From assembly GCA_021432635.1 (NCBI GenBank), contig MU270018.1, forward strand, positions 813,579 through 877,578: a stretch of 64,000 nt of DNA, written 5' to 3'. Every line of letters starts with the position of its first letter. Position 1 is the first letter of the stretch. Positions 24,424 to 34,273 of this stretch are shown here, piece by piece. A model generated the notes under the pieces. The model was given only the letters and a program-made list of their open reading frames with translations. It ran no database searches and had not been told where the DNA came from. This DNA is from Thozetella sp. PMI_491. Its lineage: Eukaryota > Ascomycota > Sordariomycetes > Chaetosphaeriales > Chaetosphaeriaceae. The translations under genes and the position numbers were made by a program.

Positions 24424-26955
24424 ATGACCTCGACCACCACCATGTCGCTGCCGCCCCATCGCAATGGGCTCGGCCTGCACCCCGTACGGCCGCCGCCGCC
24501 CGCCGAGATCGAGCCCCAGGTGGAAAGAACCATCACCCCGAAGCACAGCGGCGACATGCAGCAGAGGACGAGGCAGCCAAGCCCGTCTCCGGTCGTTCAG
24601 GTTCCCCGGCATCCCATCCCGTCCATGCAGGATGCCTTTGCCGAGTCCCTAGTGGAAGCGACCGCGGGCACCGCGCCGAAGCCGAAGTTCAGGACAGGCA
24701 CGCCAAAGTCCCGCCGGGACGAGCTCCTCGACCAGCCCAAAGGTTCAGAAGCCCCGGGCGGCCTATGGCGTCGCCGGCCGGGTCAGACCCAGCATGAGCT
24801 GCGGCGGCTGCTGGCGCAGATCAGCTTCGGCGTCTACCTCCTACTCCACGGCCTCGCCAACAGCCAGATATCGGTCGTTTCCATCCTGCAGGGCCACATC
24901 GACGAGGTGGACGAGTATCTCGAGACTACGATGGAGGACATGGCCCTGGCGATCCAGGACCTCACTGACCGCGCAGACCACCTGAAGCTGCCGCTCGAAA
25001 ACATCGACGTCTTCGAGCAGATGTTGGAGGACCGCAACTTTCGCCTGCAGATTGTCGAGGGGAACGAGAAGATTGAGCACATCGTCGACCGCACTCAGGC
25101 AGCTCTTGTCCAATGGGTCAAGGACGCCTCCGAAGGCCTCAAGTCGACAAAACAATTCGTGAACTACCTAGAAGACCAGCAGGCAGGGCGGTGGCGCAAG
25201 GAGCGGGCGGATGTGAGCGACATCTTCGACGCGATGAAGGGGAACACGGACGGGTGGTGCAACGCCTTTGCCGAGCTGCAGGCAAAGGGCAACAACCTTA
25301 ACACCCTTGTTGATCAGCTCAATGTCATGGTAGCTGAGATGGAGCACCGGGCCGGCGAAGTAAGCCGGCGGATGAGGGTAAGTCGTGGCTGATGTTTATA
25401 TATGGTCTCCGAGCACTGCTGACCCCCTCACCAGTTCAGCATCCAGCCTTACACCTCGCCTACACATAGCCCGCAGCGGAGCCCAGCCCAGAGCCCCCGG
25501 CACAGCAGGCAGGCGTCCAACAACTCCACGCTCTCGAGCTCTACGTCAACACCGCCACCCTCTTTCAGAATCCCGAACTCGCCCCCTCGTCTATCGCTGA
25601 GGCTCAGCACGTTCTCTCCGAAGACAGCGGGATCCGAAGGGTCTTTCTTCGACATGCCCATGTCCCGGACCTCGAGGGTCATTTCGCAGTACCAGCCAGT
25701 GGAGATTGCACAGAGGCAAGAAGCGAGGGCCCCGAGAGAGATTTCCGTGGAAAAGGAGGTCGTGGTTGAGGATGAGAAGGAGGCGTTGGGAGTAGCCCAA
25801 TTAGCGGCCCCCCTCCCGATTCCCTCGCGCAACCCCCGTAGGATCTCGAAGCGAGTTTCCTCTCAGCCGATTCCCCAGCTCGAGATCCCAGATGAGGAAG
25901 ATGAGGCCGAAGAGGAGGGAGAGGATGAGGGGCAGGAAACGCTCTTCATTTTGCAGCCGAGGACTTACACCCCAGTACCCCCCGCCCCGATCCCCTCGCC
26001 GCGAATCGTGGATGCCTCGGAGACCAGACTCGAGCCCCTCAGGATAGACCGGGCCAGGGACCGATCAGTGGATACCGCCCGAGGGGACGTATTGAGGGAC
26101 CGATCCAGAGATAGGACGCCTGTGGCGACACCGAGGGAGCCCTCGCGAGATACGCTGAGGGTGGAATCGCCGAGGCCACTCATGGACTCGCCTACTCTGA
26201 AAGCCGACACCTACATACCCATGGTCGACCCCCGGATATCGAGAGCAGAGCGCTCTCCCACCACCTTGGGCTCCCCTAGAGATCCGGACCTGCAATTCGC
26301 ACCGAAGCAGCGGACGTCGCTGCGACAACGAGTCTCCCTCAAGACCACACCTCCCGAGTCTATCCAGGTCCCTCCGCCCAATGCCCCTGAGCTTCGACGC
26401 CTTGCGTATCCCTCCCCTCGGGTATACCAGGGCCCGGACTCCGCATACGGGTCCGACATGGAGCGCCCTCCGGTCCTCTCCGTGGCATCCTCGTTGGAAC
26501 CCTCTCTGGATGACTTTCCCCCTCCCGTCATGCGGCCGAGCTTGATCCCATCCCCCCACTCCGACCAGCAGTATTTCCGGCCTGTCCAGGCCAGCCCTCA
26601 CTCGCCGCTTCAGCAACGACCACACACCTCGGGCACTGTAAACCCCCGACACACGGCGTATCAGCAGCACCAACGCAATATCCCCTCGGCCATGGGTATG
26701 AGCATGCTAAGCAACGTCACGACCATGACCCAGGACACAGCCGGCGGCAAGACGCTCAAGAAGAAGAGGAGCGCGTTCGGCTGGCTCAAGAAAGCGTTTG
26801 CCCTCGATGATGAGGAGCGGGTAGCCTTTGAGCAGAGAAAGATGGAGCAGAGCCCCAACCTGTACTATGACGGAAAGAGTCGCGAGTTTCTCGACGGCCG
26901 CAGGGTCACACGGTCCAACCCACGCCCAGGGTACCAGCAGAGCTACTATGGCTGA
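24424..26955 (+). CDS. Coiled-coil protein of unknown function with C-terminal WLKKAF motif
   Basis: Two exons, 24424-25377 and 25435-26955, encode 824 residues. The 57-bp intron (GTAAGT ... CCAG) joins RRMR to FSIQPYTS in phase 0. I do not recognise a named family. Residues about 1-115 are Pro-rich and disordered. Residues about 120-317 are helical with heptad-like spacing (LRRLLAQISFGVYLLLHGLAN; HIDEVDEYLETTMEDMALAIQDL; DQLNVMVAEMEHRAGEVS). The rest is Ser/Pro/Arg-rich, with an acidic patch (EEDEAEEEGEDEG) and many Arg-Asp dipeptides. The last 65 residues contain a basic-aromatic cluster (KKKRSAFGWLKKAFALDDEE) followed by EFLDGRRV. A cytosolic scaffold or regulatory role is possible but not shown. 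A second in-frame ATG lies at 24442. Confidence 0.8.
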
Positions 26956-28544
26956 TCTATTATTGCGTCGGACGAGGCGGCCATGCCTCGGGGTCTGCCA
27001 GCACAACAGAGCGCCCCCACGAGCCCCATGTGGCGTGGTTCACCCTCCTACCTCGAACCTAACAGTCCGGATTGCATTTACAAGCGACCTTTAGCATCTT
27101 TGCCTCGCGTTGATACCCAACCCCCGATGAACGACAATGAGACGGCCTCGCCTCTGGCCCGACGGCGCTGTCACCCACCGCCTCGTCTTATGGCCCGGAG
27201 CTGCGCTGGCGTTTCTTTTTGTTCTGTGTACTATAGGAGCAGCCCACGTGCTGGAAATATTGGTCCTAGATTGCGCGTGTATATGTCTTTTGCCAGTTGT
27301 CCTTTTTTCTTGCTTGAGCGGGGGAGCATGGTTGCATTTAAGTACGAACACATGAGGGCCAGGAAATTTTTGAGCATCTACATCTTCAATACACCTAATC
27401 TGCGGGCTTGGTGCGTTGTCAGTCGAACCAGTCGACTTCGAACAGTGGCAACGTATAACCAAAGGATCGAACTTCTAGGGTACCCGGTTACCTTGTTTTG
27501 GCCTGCCCAGTGAAGCGGGCAAGGTTCGCAGTATCTAGAAGCGTGTGGGGGACCGACTGAACCCCTAGCTAGCTAGGTCTCTAGGCCCTACTAATGAGAC
27601 AAAATCTTCGTCATGGCTCTTCTTGCCAGACATACCCACAATAGTTTGCAGGTCTCGTGTGAATGAATGTGTGGCATGACGCCAAGATAGGGGCCGCCTC
27701 TGATAATTACAGATGCACAACATGCACGCTGACTCGGCTAAGAGCAATCGAAGCGTGGTCAGGTCAGGCCATGTTAATTTCCTGGCGATCGTGGCAGCGA
27801 CGGCGAAGAGCCAATATGGACCCAACCCGGCGGTCCAAGGCCCTTACTGCTTGGAGATACGATCTAGTGGCGTAAGAAGATTGGCTTAAAAGGGGAAGCT
27901 GAACTGCTACAGGAGGGGGGGAAGGCCTTAGTACTGTTCTGGCACCTTGGCTAGGTAATTACTTTGGGGTCAGAGCCAAGGTGGGGGAGAGGAAGAGGGG
28001 GGTCCTTTCGTGTCCACTTGGCACGGCCCGGGACGGTAAAGAACACCGATAAGCTGTCCTGCGTCAGTGACTCAGTAGTGACAGGTTTGTAAGCGCTACG
28101 GTCGGTTCGAACATTTGCGCACTGTACATACTTTCGGGCCAAATGCCGCTCACACAACGGCGGGAATGGGAATGGTCTAAGGTTGAAACCGTGGGATCTA
28201 GATGCTGTTGGGTCGCCTTCCTTTAGAGAGCCCCTTACCGGGCAGCATTGGGGGGGGGGGGGGGGGGGGGGGAGATTGGTATGTACTCGGGAAGTGTCCC
28301 CGAAAGCGAAGAGACATCGCTACCAACCTTTCTGGCTTCCTCTAATTATAGGCGCGAACCTTAGGTCCCAAAGACGCTAACGTCTCTGAAGTACAACTCT
28401 CTGAAGTACAACCTTCTAGAAAAAGCGGAGTGCCGCTTTTGCATAACTGCATTACATAAGCTTAGACAACATCGAATTTCGCATCGGGGACGACGGATAG
28501 GCGTCAACCAACAAATTTTACCACTGCCTGCCCGTCGGGTTCAC
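26956..28544. other. Intergenic region with a 23-G run
   Basis: No supported gene in 1.6 kb. A run of 23 G at 28250-28272 is the clearest feature. Short frames here have chance composition. Confidence 0.55.
28250..28272. repeat. Poly-G run of 23
   Basis: An uninterrupted G run about 270-300 bp upstream of the URI/Bud27-like start codon. It could form a G-quadruplex in single-stranded DNA or in a transcript. Its exact length may be uncertain. Confidence 0.9.
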
Positions 28545-30353
28545 ATGCGGATTTCCACCATGGCAGCCGCGAACCCCCCAAAGGATCATCTTTCCGACCT
28601 AGAGCGTCACATTCGGATCTTGGAGGAGAAGATCGTCAAGCTACGGGCATCGCTGGCACACTGGCAGAAATGGTATCTCGAGTACTCGGCCTTGCAGGAG
28701 GAAGTCTCCAGCCTGCCTCCGGACCCGGAGCCGCGCAAAGAGCTAGCCCGCATCCGCCGTGACTTTGACAGCGAGATCCTCACCAAGAAGGAGATCAACG
28801 AGATTTTTGGCAAGCACGACCTGAAAGAACGCGACCAGATCCTCAGCGTCCTTTCGCGGCGCGTGGACTACGTCGAGCAGAACCTCGGCTCGCTGCAGAA
28901 GTTACTCGAGACCGAGGAGAACAAGCTCGCCGCCGCCAACGTGGTTGCCTACCCGGATGCCGGCGTGGACGAGGAGACGGGCCTGCCGATCACCGACATC
29001 GTGGAGCAGCTCGATGATGACGACAACGTCATCGACTTCAAGCTGCAGAGCGGCGGCGATCTCGAGCCTCGGATCCTCGAGGCGTTGAAGAAAGTCGGTG
29101 TCGATGACCTGGCTTCTGCTGCCAAGCCAAGCTCATCCGCCGAGCAGACGGGCACCCGCGATGCGGGCCCTAGCACGACAAGTCCGCGAGGACCCCAAGC
29201 TGCCAAAGCGGCGCCGCGACCCAAGCCGCCCAAGGAAGTCCTTGTCCCGGATGAGTCAGACGATGAGAGGCCCGCGCCTCCACGGAAGAGTGTCTCGTTC
29301 GTCGAAGACACTAAGCCTGGCCACGACCCCGAAGAGGAAGTCCGGCCATCGAGAGCAGCCCAAGAGCTGGCCCAGGTTATGCAGATGGCTAAAGAACAGG
29401 AGGCCATGGACCTCTCGACGGCGGTGATCCCTGATGACGAAACCGTCGAAGACAGCGAGCTGCGTCGACAGATGCTCCAGTATGGCATGTCGGAGATTGG
29501 GCCCGTCGTCGCCGAGCTGGAGCTCGAGGAGGGCGATGACGATGACGACTCGCTTTACGACGACTCCAACGAGTCCGATTCCGAGGACGAACTAGGTCGG
29601 TCCAAGACGAGCGTCATCACCGACGACTATATCCAACGAATGAAGGAGTTAGAGAAGCGACTCGGCGTGCAGTCTGCCTTCACCGCGGCGCCACACCAGC
29701 CCAGGACTCAATTACCTGAGGAAGGCATTGGGCGCATATCCGTCCGTCCGGAAGTAGAACCTGCAGCCGATGATGCCGTTACCCCGAGCGGGAAAGGCAA
29801 GAAGAGCGTCAAGTTTGCATCCAGTGTACCTGACAACCAGACGGCAACGCCAGAGGAGTCAAAGATCAACCCCTTGGGGGACGTCTTGGAGCGGACAGGC
29901 GGCGCTCCGAGCAGTCGAGCCGACGTTGGCGCAGAAACTTCTACGAAGCGACCATCGCGATTCAAGAAAGAACGTGGGACACCTGCCGGGGCATCTACGG
30001 CGCACGGTGGTCTGCCCCAGGGACCGCACCAAGTACCAGCTCGGTTTTCCCAGGCGGCACCAGAAGAACCACTACCACCCATGCCCACAGGCCCGGAGGG
30101 CCAAACCATCGCCGACACGGTGGTGGAGCGAGAAGTCTCGTCGACGCCGCGGGACCCAGACGAGTTTGACAGCCAGCTTCTCCACCAGGCCGCTAGCGTC
30201 GAATACAACCGCATGAGGAACCGCATGATCCAGCGTCAGGGAGGGTTTACGAAGGAGACCGAGCCAGCCATCACTCCCGTGGAGGATGAGGAAGACGAGC
30301 CGCCAGTGCGAGTGAGCCGATTCATGGCTGCTCGCCTGTCCCGGAAGCCTTAA
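28545..30353 (+). CDS. BUD27: URI1/Bud27-like unconventional prefoldin
   Basis: A single exon gives 602 residues from the ATG at 28545. The ATG at 28560 (CACCATGGC) has better start context and would give 597. The N-terminal 130 residues form two helices separated by a short hairpin (RHIRILEEKIVKLRASLAHW; RRVDYVEQNLGSLQKLLETE), the alpha-type prefoldin fold. An acidic/Pro-rich middle follows (EEGDDDDDSLYDD). The C-terminus (DPDEFDSQLLHQAASVEYNR, then RMIQRQGGF) is the conserved Bud27-type C-terminal motif (DUF3835). In yeast, Bud27 binds the Rpb5 polymerase subunit and helps assemble RNA polymerases; it also affects translation initiation and TOR signalling. Location is expected in cytosol and nucleus. 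The gene is convergent with nudC. Confidence 0.85.
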   Translation: MRISTMAAANPPKDHLSDLERHIRILEEKIVKLRASLAHWQKWYLEYSALQEEVSSLPPDPEPRKELARIRRDFDSEILTKKEINEIFGKHDLKERDQILSVLSRRVDYVEQNLGSLQKLLETEENKLAAANVVAYPDAGVDEETGLPITDIVEQLDDDDNVIDFKLQSGGDLEPRILEALKKVGVDDLASAAKPSSSAEQTGTRDAGPSTTSPRGPQAAKAAPRPKPPKEVLVPDESDDERPAPPRKSVSFVEDTKPGHDPEEEVRPSRAAQELAQVMQMAKEQEAMDLSTAVIPDDETVEDSELRRQMLQYGMSEIGPVVAELELEEGDDDDDSLYDDSNESDSEDELGRSKTSVITDDYIQRMKELEKRLGVQSAFTAAPHQPRTQLPEEGIGRISVRPEVEPAADDAVTPSGKGKKSVKFASSVPDNQTATPEESKINPLGDVLERTGGAPSSRADVGAETSTKRPSRFKKERGTPAGASTAHGGLPQGPHQVPARFSQAAPEEPLPPMPTGPEGQTIADTVVEREVSSTPRDPDEFDSQLLHQAASVEYNRMRNRMIQRQGGFTKETEPAITPVEDEEDEPPVRVSRFMAARLSRKP

Positions 30354-30986
30354 AGCTGTGCGGGTCCTTCGCGGTGGCTCCGAAAAGCTGTCTGATAGTC
30401 GATACTAATCGGAGTCTAGCAGCCTCCATCCGCTCTTGCCTCCCTCTGGTGCTCCCCTTCCCCCGTGCAACCAAGTCTTCTCCCTCGTCGTGCCGACTTC
30501 CCCCAACGGGTCTCTCCCTCGTCGTGCCGACTTCCCCCAACGGGTCTCTCCCCTCTCGTTGCCAATAGGTCGGCCCAGTGGTCGAATCAACTTACTACCC
30601 ACGATGACGGAACGCTGAGATTCCATCTTACTAGAGATGGGTGGTGTGTGGCATCAATCCACATTCCCGTTCCAGCGGTTCCAAAAGCAACTGGTACCAG
30701 GATGGGCTCTCTGACGCCTCGACCCTGACCATGGTCTTGGCGCCTCGTTTCACCCATTACATCTTTTGAAGGTCGCTCGGCGGCGACTAAGTAGATTTGA
30801 TACCAATATATATGTATTTTGGTGAGAAGATCCGTGATGCCTCCCTGTGGGTCAAACCCAGCCAATCCATAACACCATGCCGTAAATCGTCGAGAACAGG
30901 TGGTAAGCTATACCATCTCCGTTCTCTAGCCCCCACCCCCTTCTTCACCCAGTACCATGTACCCCTTCCCCCCCCTCACACCAGGC
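30354..30986. other. Convergent 3' region of URI-like gene and nudC
   Basis: No gene is seen. It contains a 34-bp tandem duplication (30479-30546), described separately, and the 3' ends of the two convergent genes. Confidence 0.6.
30479..30546. repeat. 34-bp tandem duplication
   Basis: Two adjacent 34-bp copies (30479-30512 and 30513-30546) read TCTCCCTCGTCGTGCCGACT followed by TCCCCCAACGGGTC, and look identical by eye. They lie about 125 bp after the URI-like stop codon, probably in its 3' UTR. Confidence 0.85.
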
Positions 30987-31712
30987 TCAGTTGATCTTGG
31001 CGTTACTAAAGTCCATCTCGGGATGCTGCTCCTGGAACTTCTTGAGGATGTCGGCCTTCTTCTGGTCGTCGCTCGTGGGCAGGCCCATCTCCTTCTGGCG
31101 CTGGTCGTACATCATCTTCTCGACCATGCCACGCGTCTCACCATCCAGGTCCGACAGCTTGCTGTTGTCGGGCACGATCTTAGTCACGTCGATCTTGGGC
31201 GCGCTCGTCACCACGTGCGGCCACCACTCCAGCTTGCTGATCTTGTCCAGGTGGATCTCGACGAGCTTGGTGCCGTCGGGCGCGGGCGCCAGGGTCCATG
31301 TGCTATCATCGACGCGGATCGGGAAGGGGAGGTCGCCCTGCGAGAAGAGGGTGCGTCAGCGGGGTTGGAGAATCTCTCATGCATAGGTCATGGGTTATGG
31401 CCAGGCATACGCTGATCACGGGCTCCTGGCCCTTCACGCCCGCCACCAGCTTCTGTTTTTGGATGTTGATAACGAGGTCCTTGCCCTTGAAGTTTCCGGG
31501 CACGTTGAACGTGATGTCGAGATCCCCGATCGTCTGGTTCCACTTGTATGGGAGGGCATCCTGCTCAGCCTTCTCCTGGCTGCGCGCCAAAGCCTCCTCG
31601 GCGGCGGTGGGCTCTGCGTGCCAGTGGTGTTAGTCAAATGCTGCCAGAAGGGTAGAGAGGATGGGATGGTGTGTGTGTGGGGGGGGGACTGCATACCTTT
31701 GGTGTCAGCCAT
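30987..31712 (-). CDS. nudC: Nuclear movement protein NudC (CS domain)
   Basis: Three minus-strand exons, 31712-31697, 31613-31411 and 31337-30987, encode 189 residues. The first exon is only 16 nt (MADTK plus one base), with donor GTATGC. The second splice joins PVIS to GDLPFPIRV. The CS (p23-like) fold is visible as [42 protein letters not shown] and KLEWWPHVV. The C-terminal [20 protein letters not shown], then [20 protein letters not shown], is the NudC signature. NudC is an Hsp90-linked chaperone needed for nuclear migration through the dynein/dynactin/Lis1 pathway in hyphae. The length matches fungal NudC (about 190-200). It diverges from tfb3 across 573 bp. Confidence 0.95.
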
Positions 31713-32285
31713 ATTGCTATTTGTTTTCTCGTCCCTCGTCTTCTCGTGAAATACAGGTCTTGGGTTGATGCACTCGGGCTGCCAGGACAAATGGCGAGGT
31801 GCAGTCCTTTGGCTGGGTCCCTGTTGGAGGGGAAAGGCTGCCGAATTTCATGGTGGGGGTATTTCAAATGCCCCACCGCCCGGCTGGAAGCTTCGAAAGC
31901 TACCTGCCAACAGTGATCAACTAAGCTAAGCCCAGGCCAATCAAATCGCCTCCCTTTGGATCGAATGTCACTATCCTCCAGCCTCGCCCCAAGGTACAAA
32001 ACCACACCTCAACGTCCCATTCTCAGAAGCTATCGACCACTGCTTCGTAGCCAAGCCCCTCTGGCCTTTCGAAGCCGGTCGATGATCTCGCGAGAGGCCG
32101 TCGGAGCGAGTTTCGTAGCCTTTTCGGCTTCCTTCCCTCGCAGTCTGCCTGTGTGAGGTGACCGAGAAAAATATCAATCTAGGCTTCCTTCGACTTGGCT
32201 GCTTGGTCTCTCCTCTCCTCTTACCTCCCGACCCCGCGCCCGAGCGCCGACCTCCTCGAGCCTCCTCTGCTTTCGGTAGCCCAAG
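31713..32285. promoter_or_regulatory. Divergent promoter region nudC / tfb3
   Basis: This 573-bp interval separates the start codons of two divergently transcribed housekeeping genes. It contains a CCAAT box at 31937-31941 (GGCCAATCAAAT). C/T-rich sequence precedes tfb3. Shared regulation is inferred from layout only. Confidence 0.55.
31937..31941 (+). promoter_or_regulatory. CCAAT box in the nudC/tfb3 interval
   Basis: GGCCAATCAAAT matches the CCAATCA consensus. It lies 225 bp from the nudC start and about 345 bp from the tfb3 start. Confidence 0.4.
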
Positions 32286-33398
32286 ATGTCCCGCAAGGCC
32301 TCGCTCAGCTCCCGGCCCCTAGGGGCCAGCTCATCCTCGGCGCTTTCGGCCATCAACGCCGAGGACATGTGTCCCGTGTGCAAGACGATCCGGTACCTCA
32401 ACAAGGACATGGAGTTCCTCATTAACCCCGAGTGCTACCACCCCATGTGCAGCAACTGCGTCAACCGACTCTTTGGCGACAATCCTAACCAGTGTCCGTA
32501 CGCCGGCTGCCACAAGACGCTGCGCCGCAAGGGCTTCCGCTCCGCCTTCTTCGGCGACCTCGGCGTGGAGCGCGAGGTCGACATCCGCCGCCGCGTCACC
32601 GCCGTTTTCAACCAGGTCGAGGATGACTTCGAGAGCCTCCGTGCGTATAACGACTACTTGCAGATGGTGGAGGACCTCACGTTCGATCTATGCCGTGGAA
32701 AGGATACCGTGCGCCTGAAGGCCGAGGCCGACCTGCAGCAATGGGAGGCCGAGCATCGCGCACAGATCGAGCGCAACCGCAAAGCCGGACGAGATGCGGA
32801 TGAGCGCACGCGCCGACGCCTCCAGGAGGAGAAGGAGGCCGCGCGCCGGCGGCACCAGGAGGCGCTCGAGGAGGTGCGCCAAGAGAAAGAGGCACGCGAG
32901 CGGGCCCGAGAGGAGGATCTCAACAATCTCGCTGCTGGCCTCGCGCCGTCTCAGGTCCAGCTGAAGCGGCGCGGGCAGACAACCCGCGTAGCCGCCCAGC
33001 AGGTCACGGCAGCCGACACGGCGGCGGACGTGGGCCGTCTGTCGATCCGCGGGCTCAAGGAGAAAAAGAAGCCCCTCCCTTCGCAAGGCCCGTACGATCC
33101 CTTCGGCGGACTGGACTACGAGCCCACGCGCTACACGCTCCACCCGAGCAGCGAGTACCATAGCGAGGCGCTCGACAAGTTCCGGCGCGACCCGCGGCAC
33201 ACAATCGGCGGCTACAGCTTCACCGAATATACGACGCGGGCTCTCTTCGAGGCATTCTCCGGGCTTGGGGTCTTCATCGAAGACGAGAAGGAAGCCGGTA
33301 TCGGCCTGTCTGCCGGCGAGGTGGCCACCATCGGAGCTGGAATTGCCGCTGCGGGTGATAGGATGGAGATTGACGGCGAGAGTGATGTCTTTGGCTAG
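32286..33398 (+). CDS. TFB3: TFIIH/CAK assembly subunit Tfb3 (MAT1)
   Basis: An intron-less frame encodes 370 residues. Tfb3/MAT1 tethers the Kin28/Cdk7-cyclin H kinase to core TFIIH and so links transcription initiation, CTD phosphorylation and nucleotide excision repair in the nucleus. The N-terminal RING has the C3HC4 ligands C29, C32, C50, H52, C55, C58, C70 and C75. The following LRRKGFRSAFFGDLGVEREV segment and helical FNQVEDDFESLRAYNDYLQ are typical of the MAT1 central region. A charged coiled coil (about 155-215, EAEHRAQIERNRKAG, RRRHQEALEEVRQEKEA) precedes the C-terminal CAK-binding part (GGYSFTEYTTRALFEAFSGL). The length is close to that of other fungal Tfb3 proteins. Confidence 0.94.
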   Translation: MSRKASLSSRPLGASSSSALSAINAEDMCPVCKTIRYLNKDMEFLINPECYHPMCSNCVNRLFGDNPNQCPYAGCHKTLRRKGFRSAFFGDLGVEREVDIRRRVTAVFNQVEDDFESLRAYNDYLQMVEDLTFDLCRGKDTVRLKAEADLQQWEAEHRAQIERNRKAGRDADERTRRRLQEEKEAARRRHQEALEEVRQEKEARERAREEDLNNLAAGLAPSQVQLKRRGQTTRVAAQQVTAADTAADVGRLSIRGLKEKKKPLPSQGPYDPFGGLDYEPTRYTLHPSSEYHSEALDKFRRDPRHTIGGYSFTEYTTRALFEAFSGLGVFIEDEKEAGIGLSAGEVATIGAGIAAAGDRMEIDGESDVFG

Positions 33399-34273
33399 AT
33401 GGCAGGAAGTAACACGTCGCTGCCGTCTAACCTTCATGAACGGCGCCGCAGTGCCTAAGTACTGACTAAGTCTGCTAGAAGGAGAGGGAGATTAAGGCCT
33501 GTTGGATGCTTTTATTTTCTCCATTTATCTCAAGCGTGGCGTTTGGGTTTGTAAAGGAGGGAGGCAAAAGCGAACGGGTATTCGCATTGTCCAGGACCTT
33601 CGGACCGGAAAAGGGGGACGGCTTAGAGGAGCAGTGGTGATCTCAGCAGAGAGCATGCTTCTGCAGTAATCGCAGTTATAATACATCAATATTGACGTAA
33701 CATTTGCACTTCTCCGTTCGCAGTGATGTTTAAACTTCGGCGAAGCAACAGGAAATATTGCAGGGGCGAGAGATGCGTTTTCCGACGCCAGGCACGTCTG
33801 GGACGTAATGGGTACCACCCAAAGGTAAATGACACTACATATATTAGATTTACACGAAAATGCCTCCAGCCCAAGCAGATCAAGTCGCGCCTGTTATAAC
33901 AGCTCCCCATCTAACCTGGTCCATGTTATTCACACGCATACGCACAAGCACACGTTAGAATTCCCGCCTTTCCGGGTGCGTAAGATACGACACCCAGCCC
34001 TATTTGCCTTCCGATCTAGCGAATAGCCTTCTCTTCCCCTCGCCCGTGAAATCATCATAGTTGGGGAAATGACATGGGAGATCAAGTATCTCCGTCGCCT
34101 CATGAACGCCTCGCTGATCGATGCCGCAAAAAAGCGATTGATGAATAAGGCCGCCCTGCGCGAGGGCGTAATAGAAAAAAAAAATAAGCACGCAGCTATG
34201 TTTAGAAGCAAGGGGAGACAGAAACAGCGGAGAAGGGCCTCTTGTGCTCCCTATACCACCTCCTCGCCGAGGT
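33399..34273. other. Convergent 3' region tfb3 / AP180
   Basis: No gene is seen in 875 bp. It is more A/T-rich than its neighbours and presumably holds both 3' UTRs. Confidence 0.6.
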
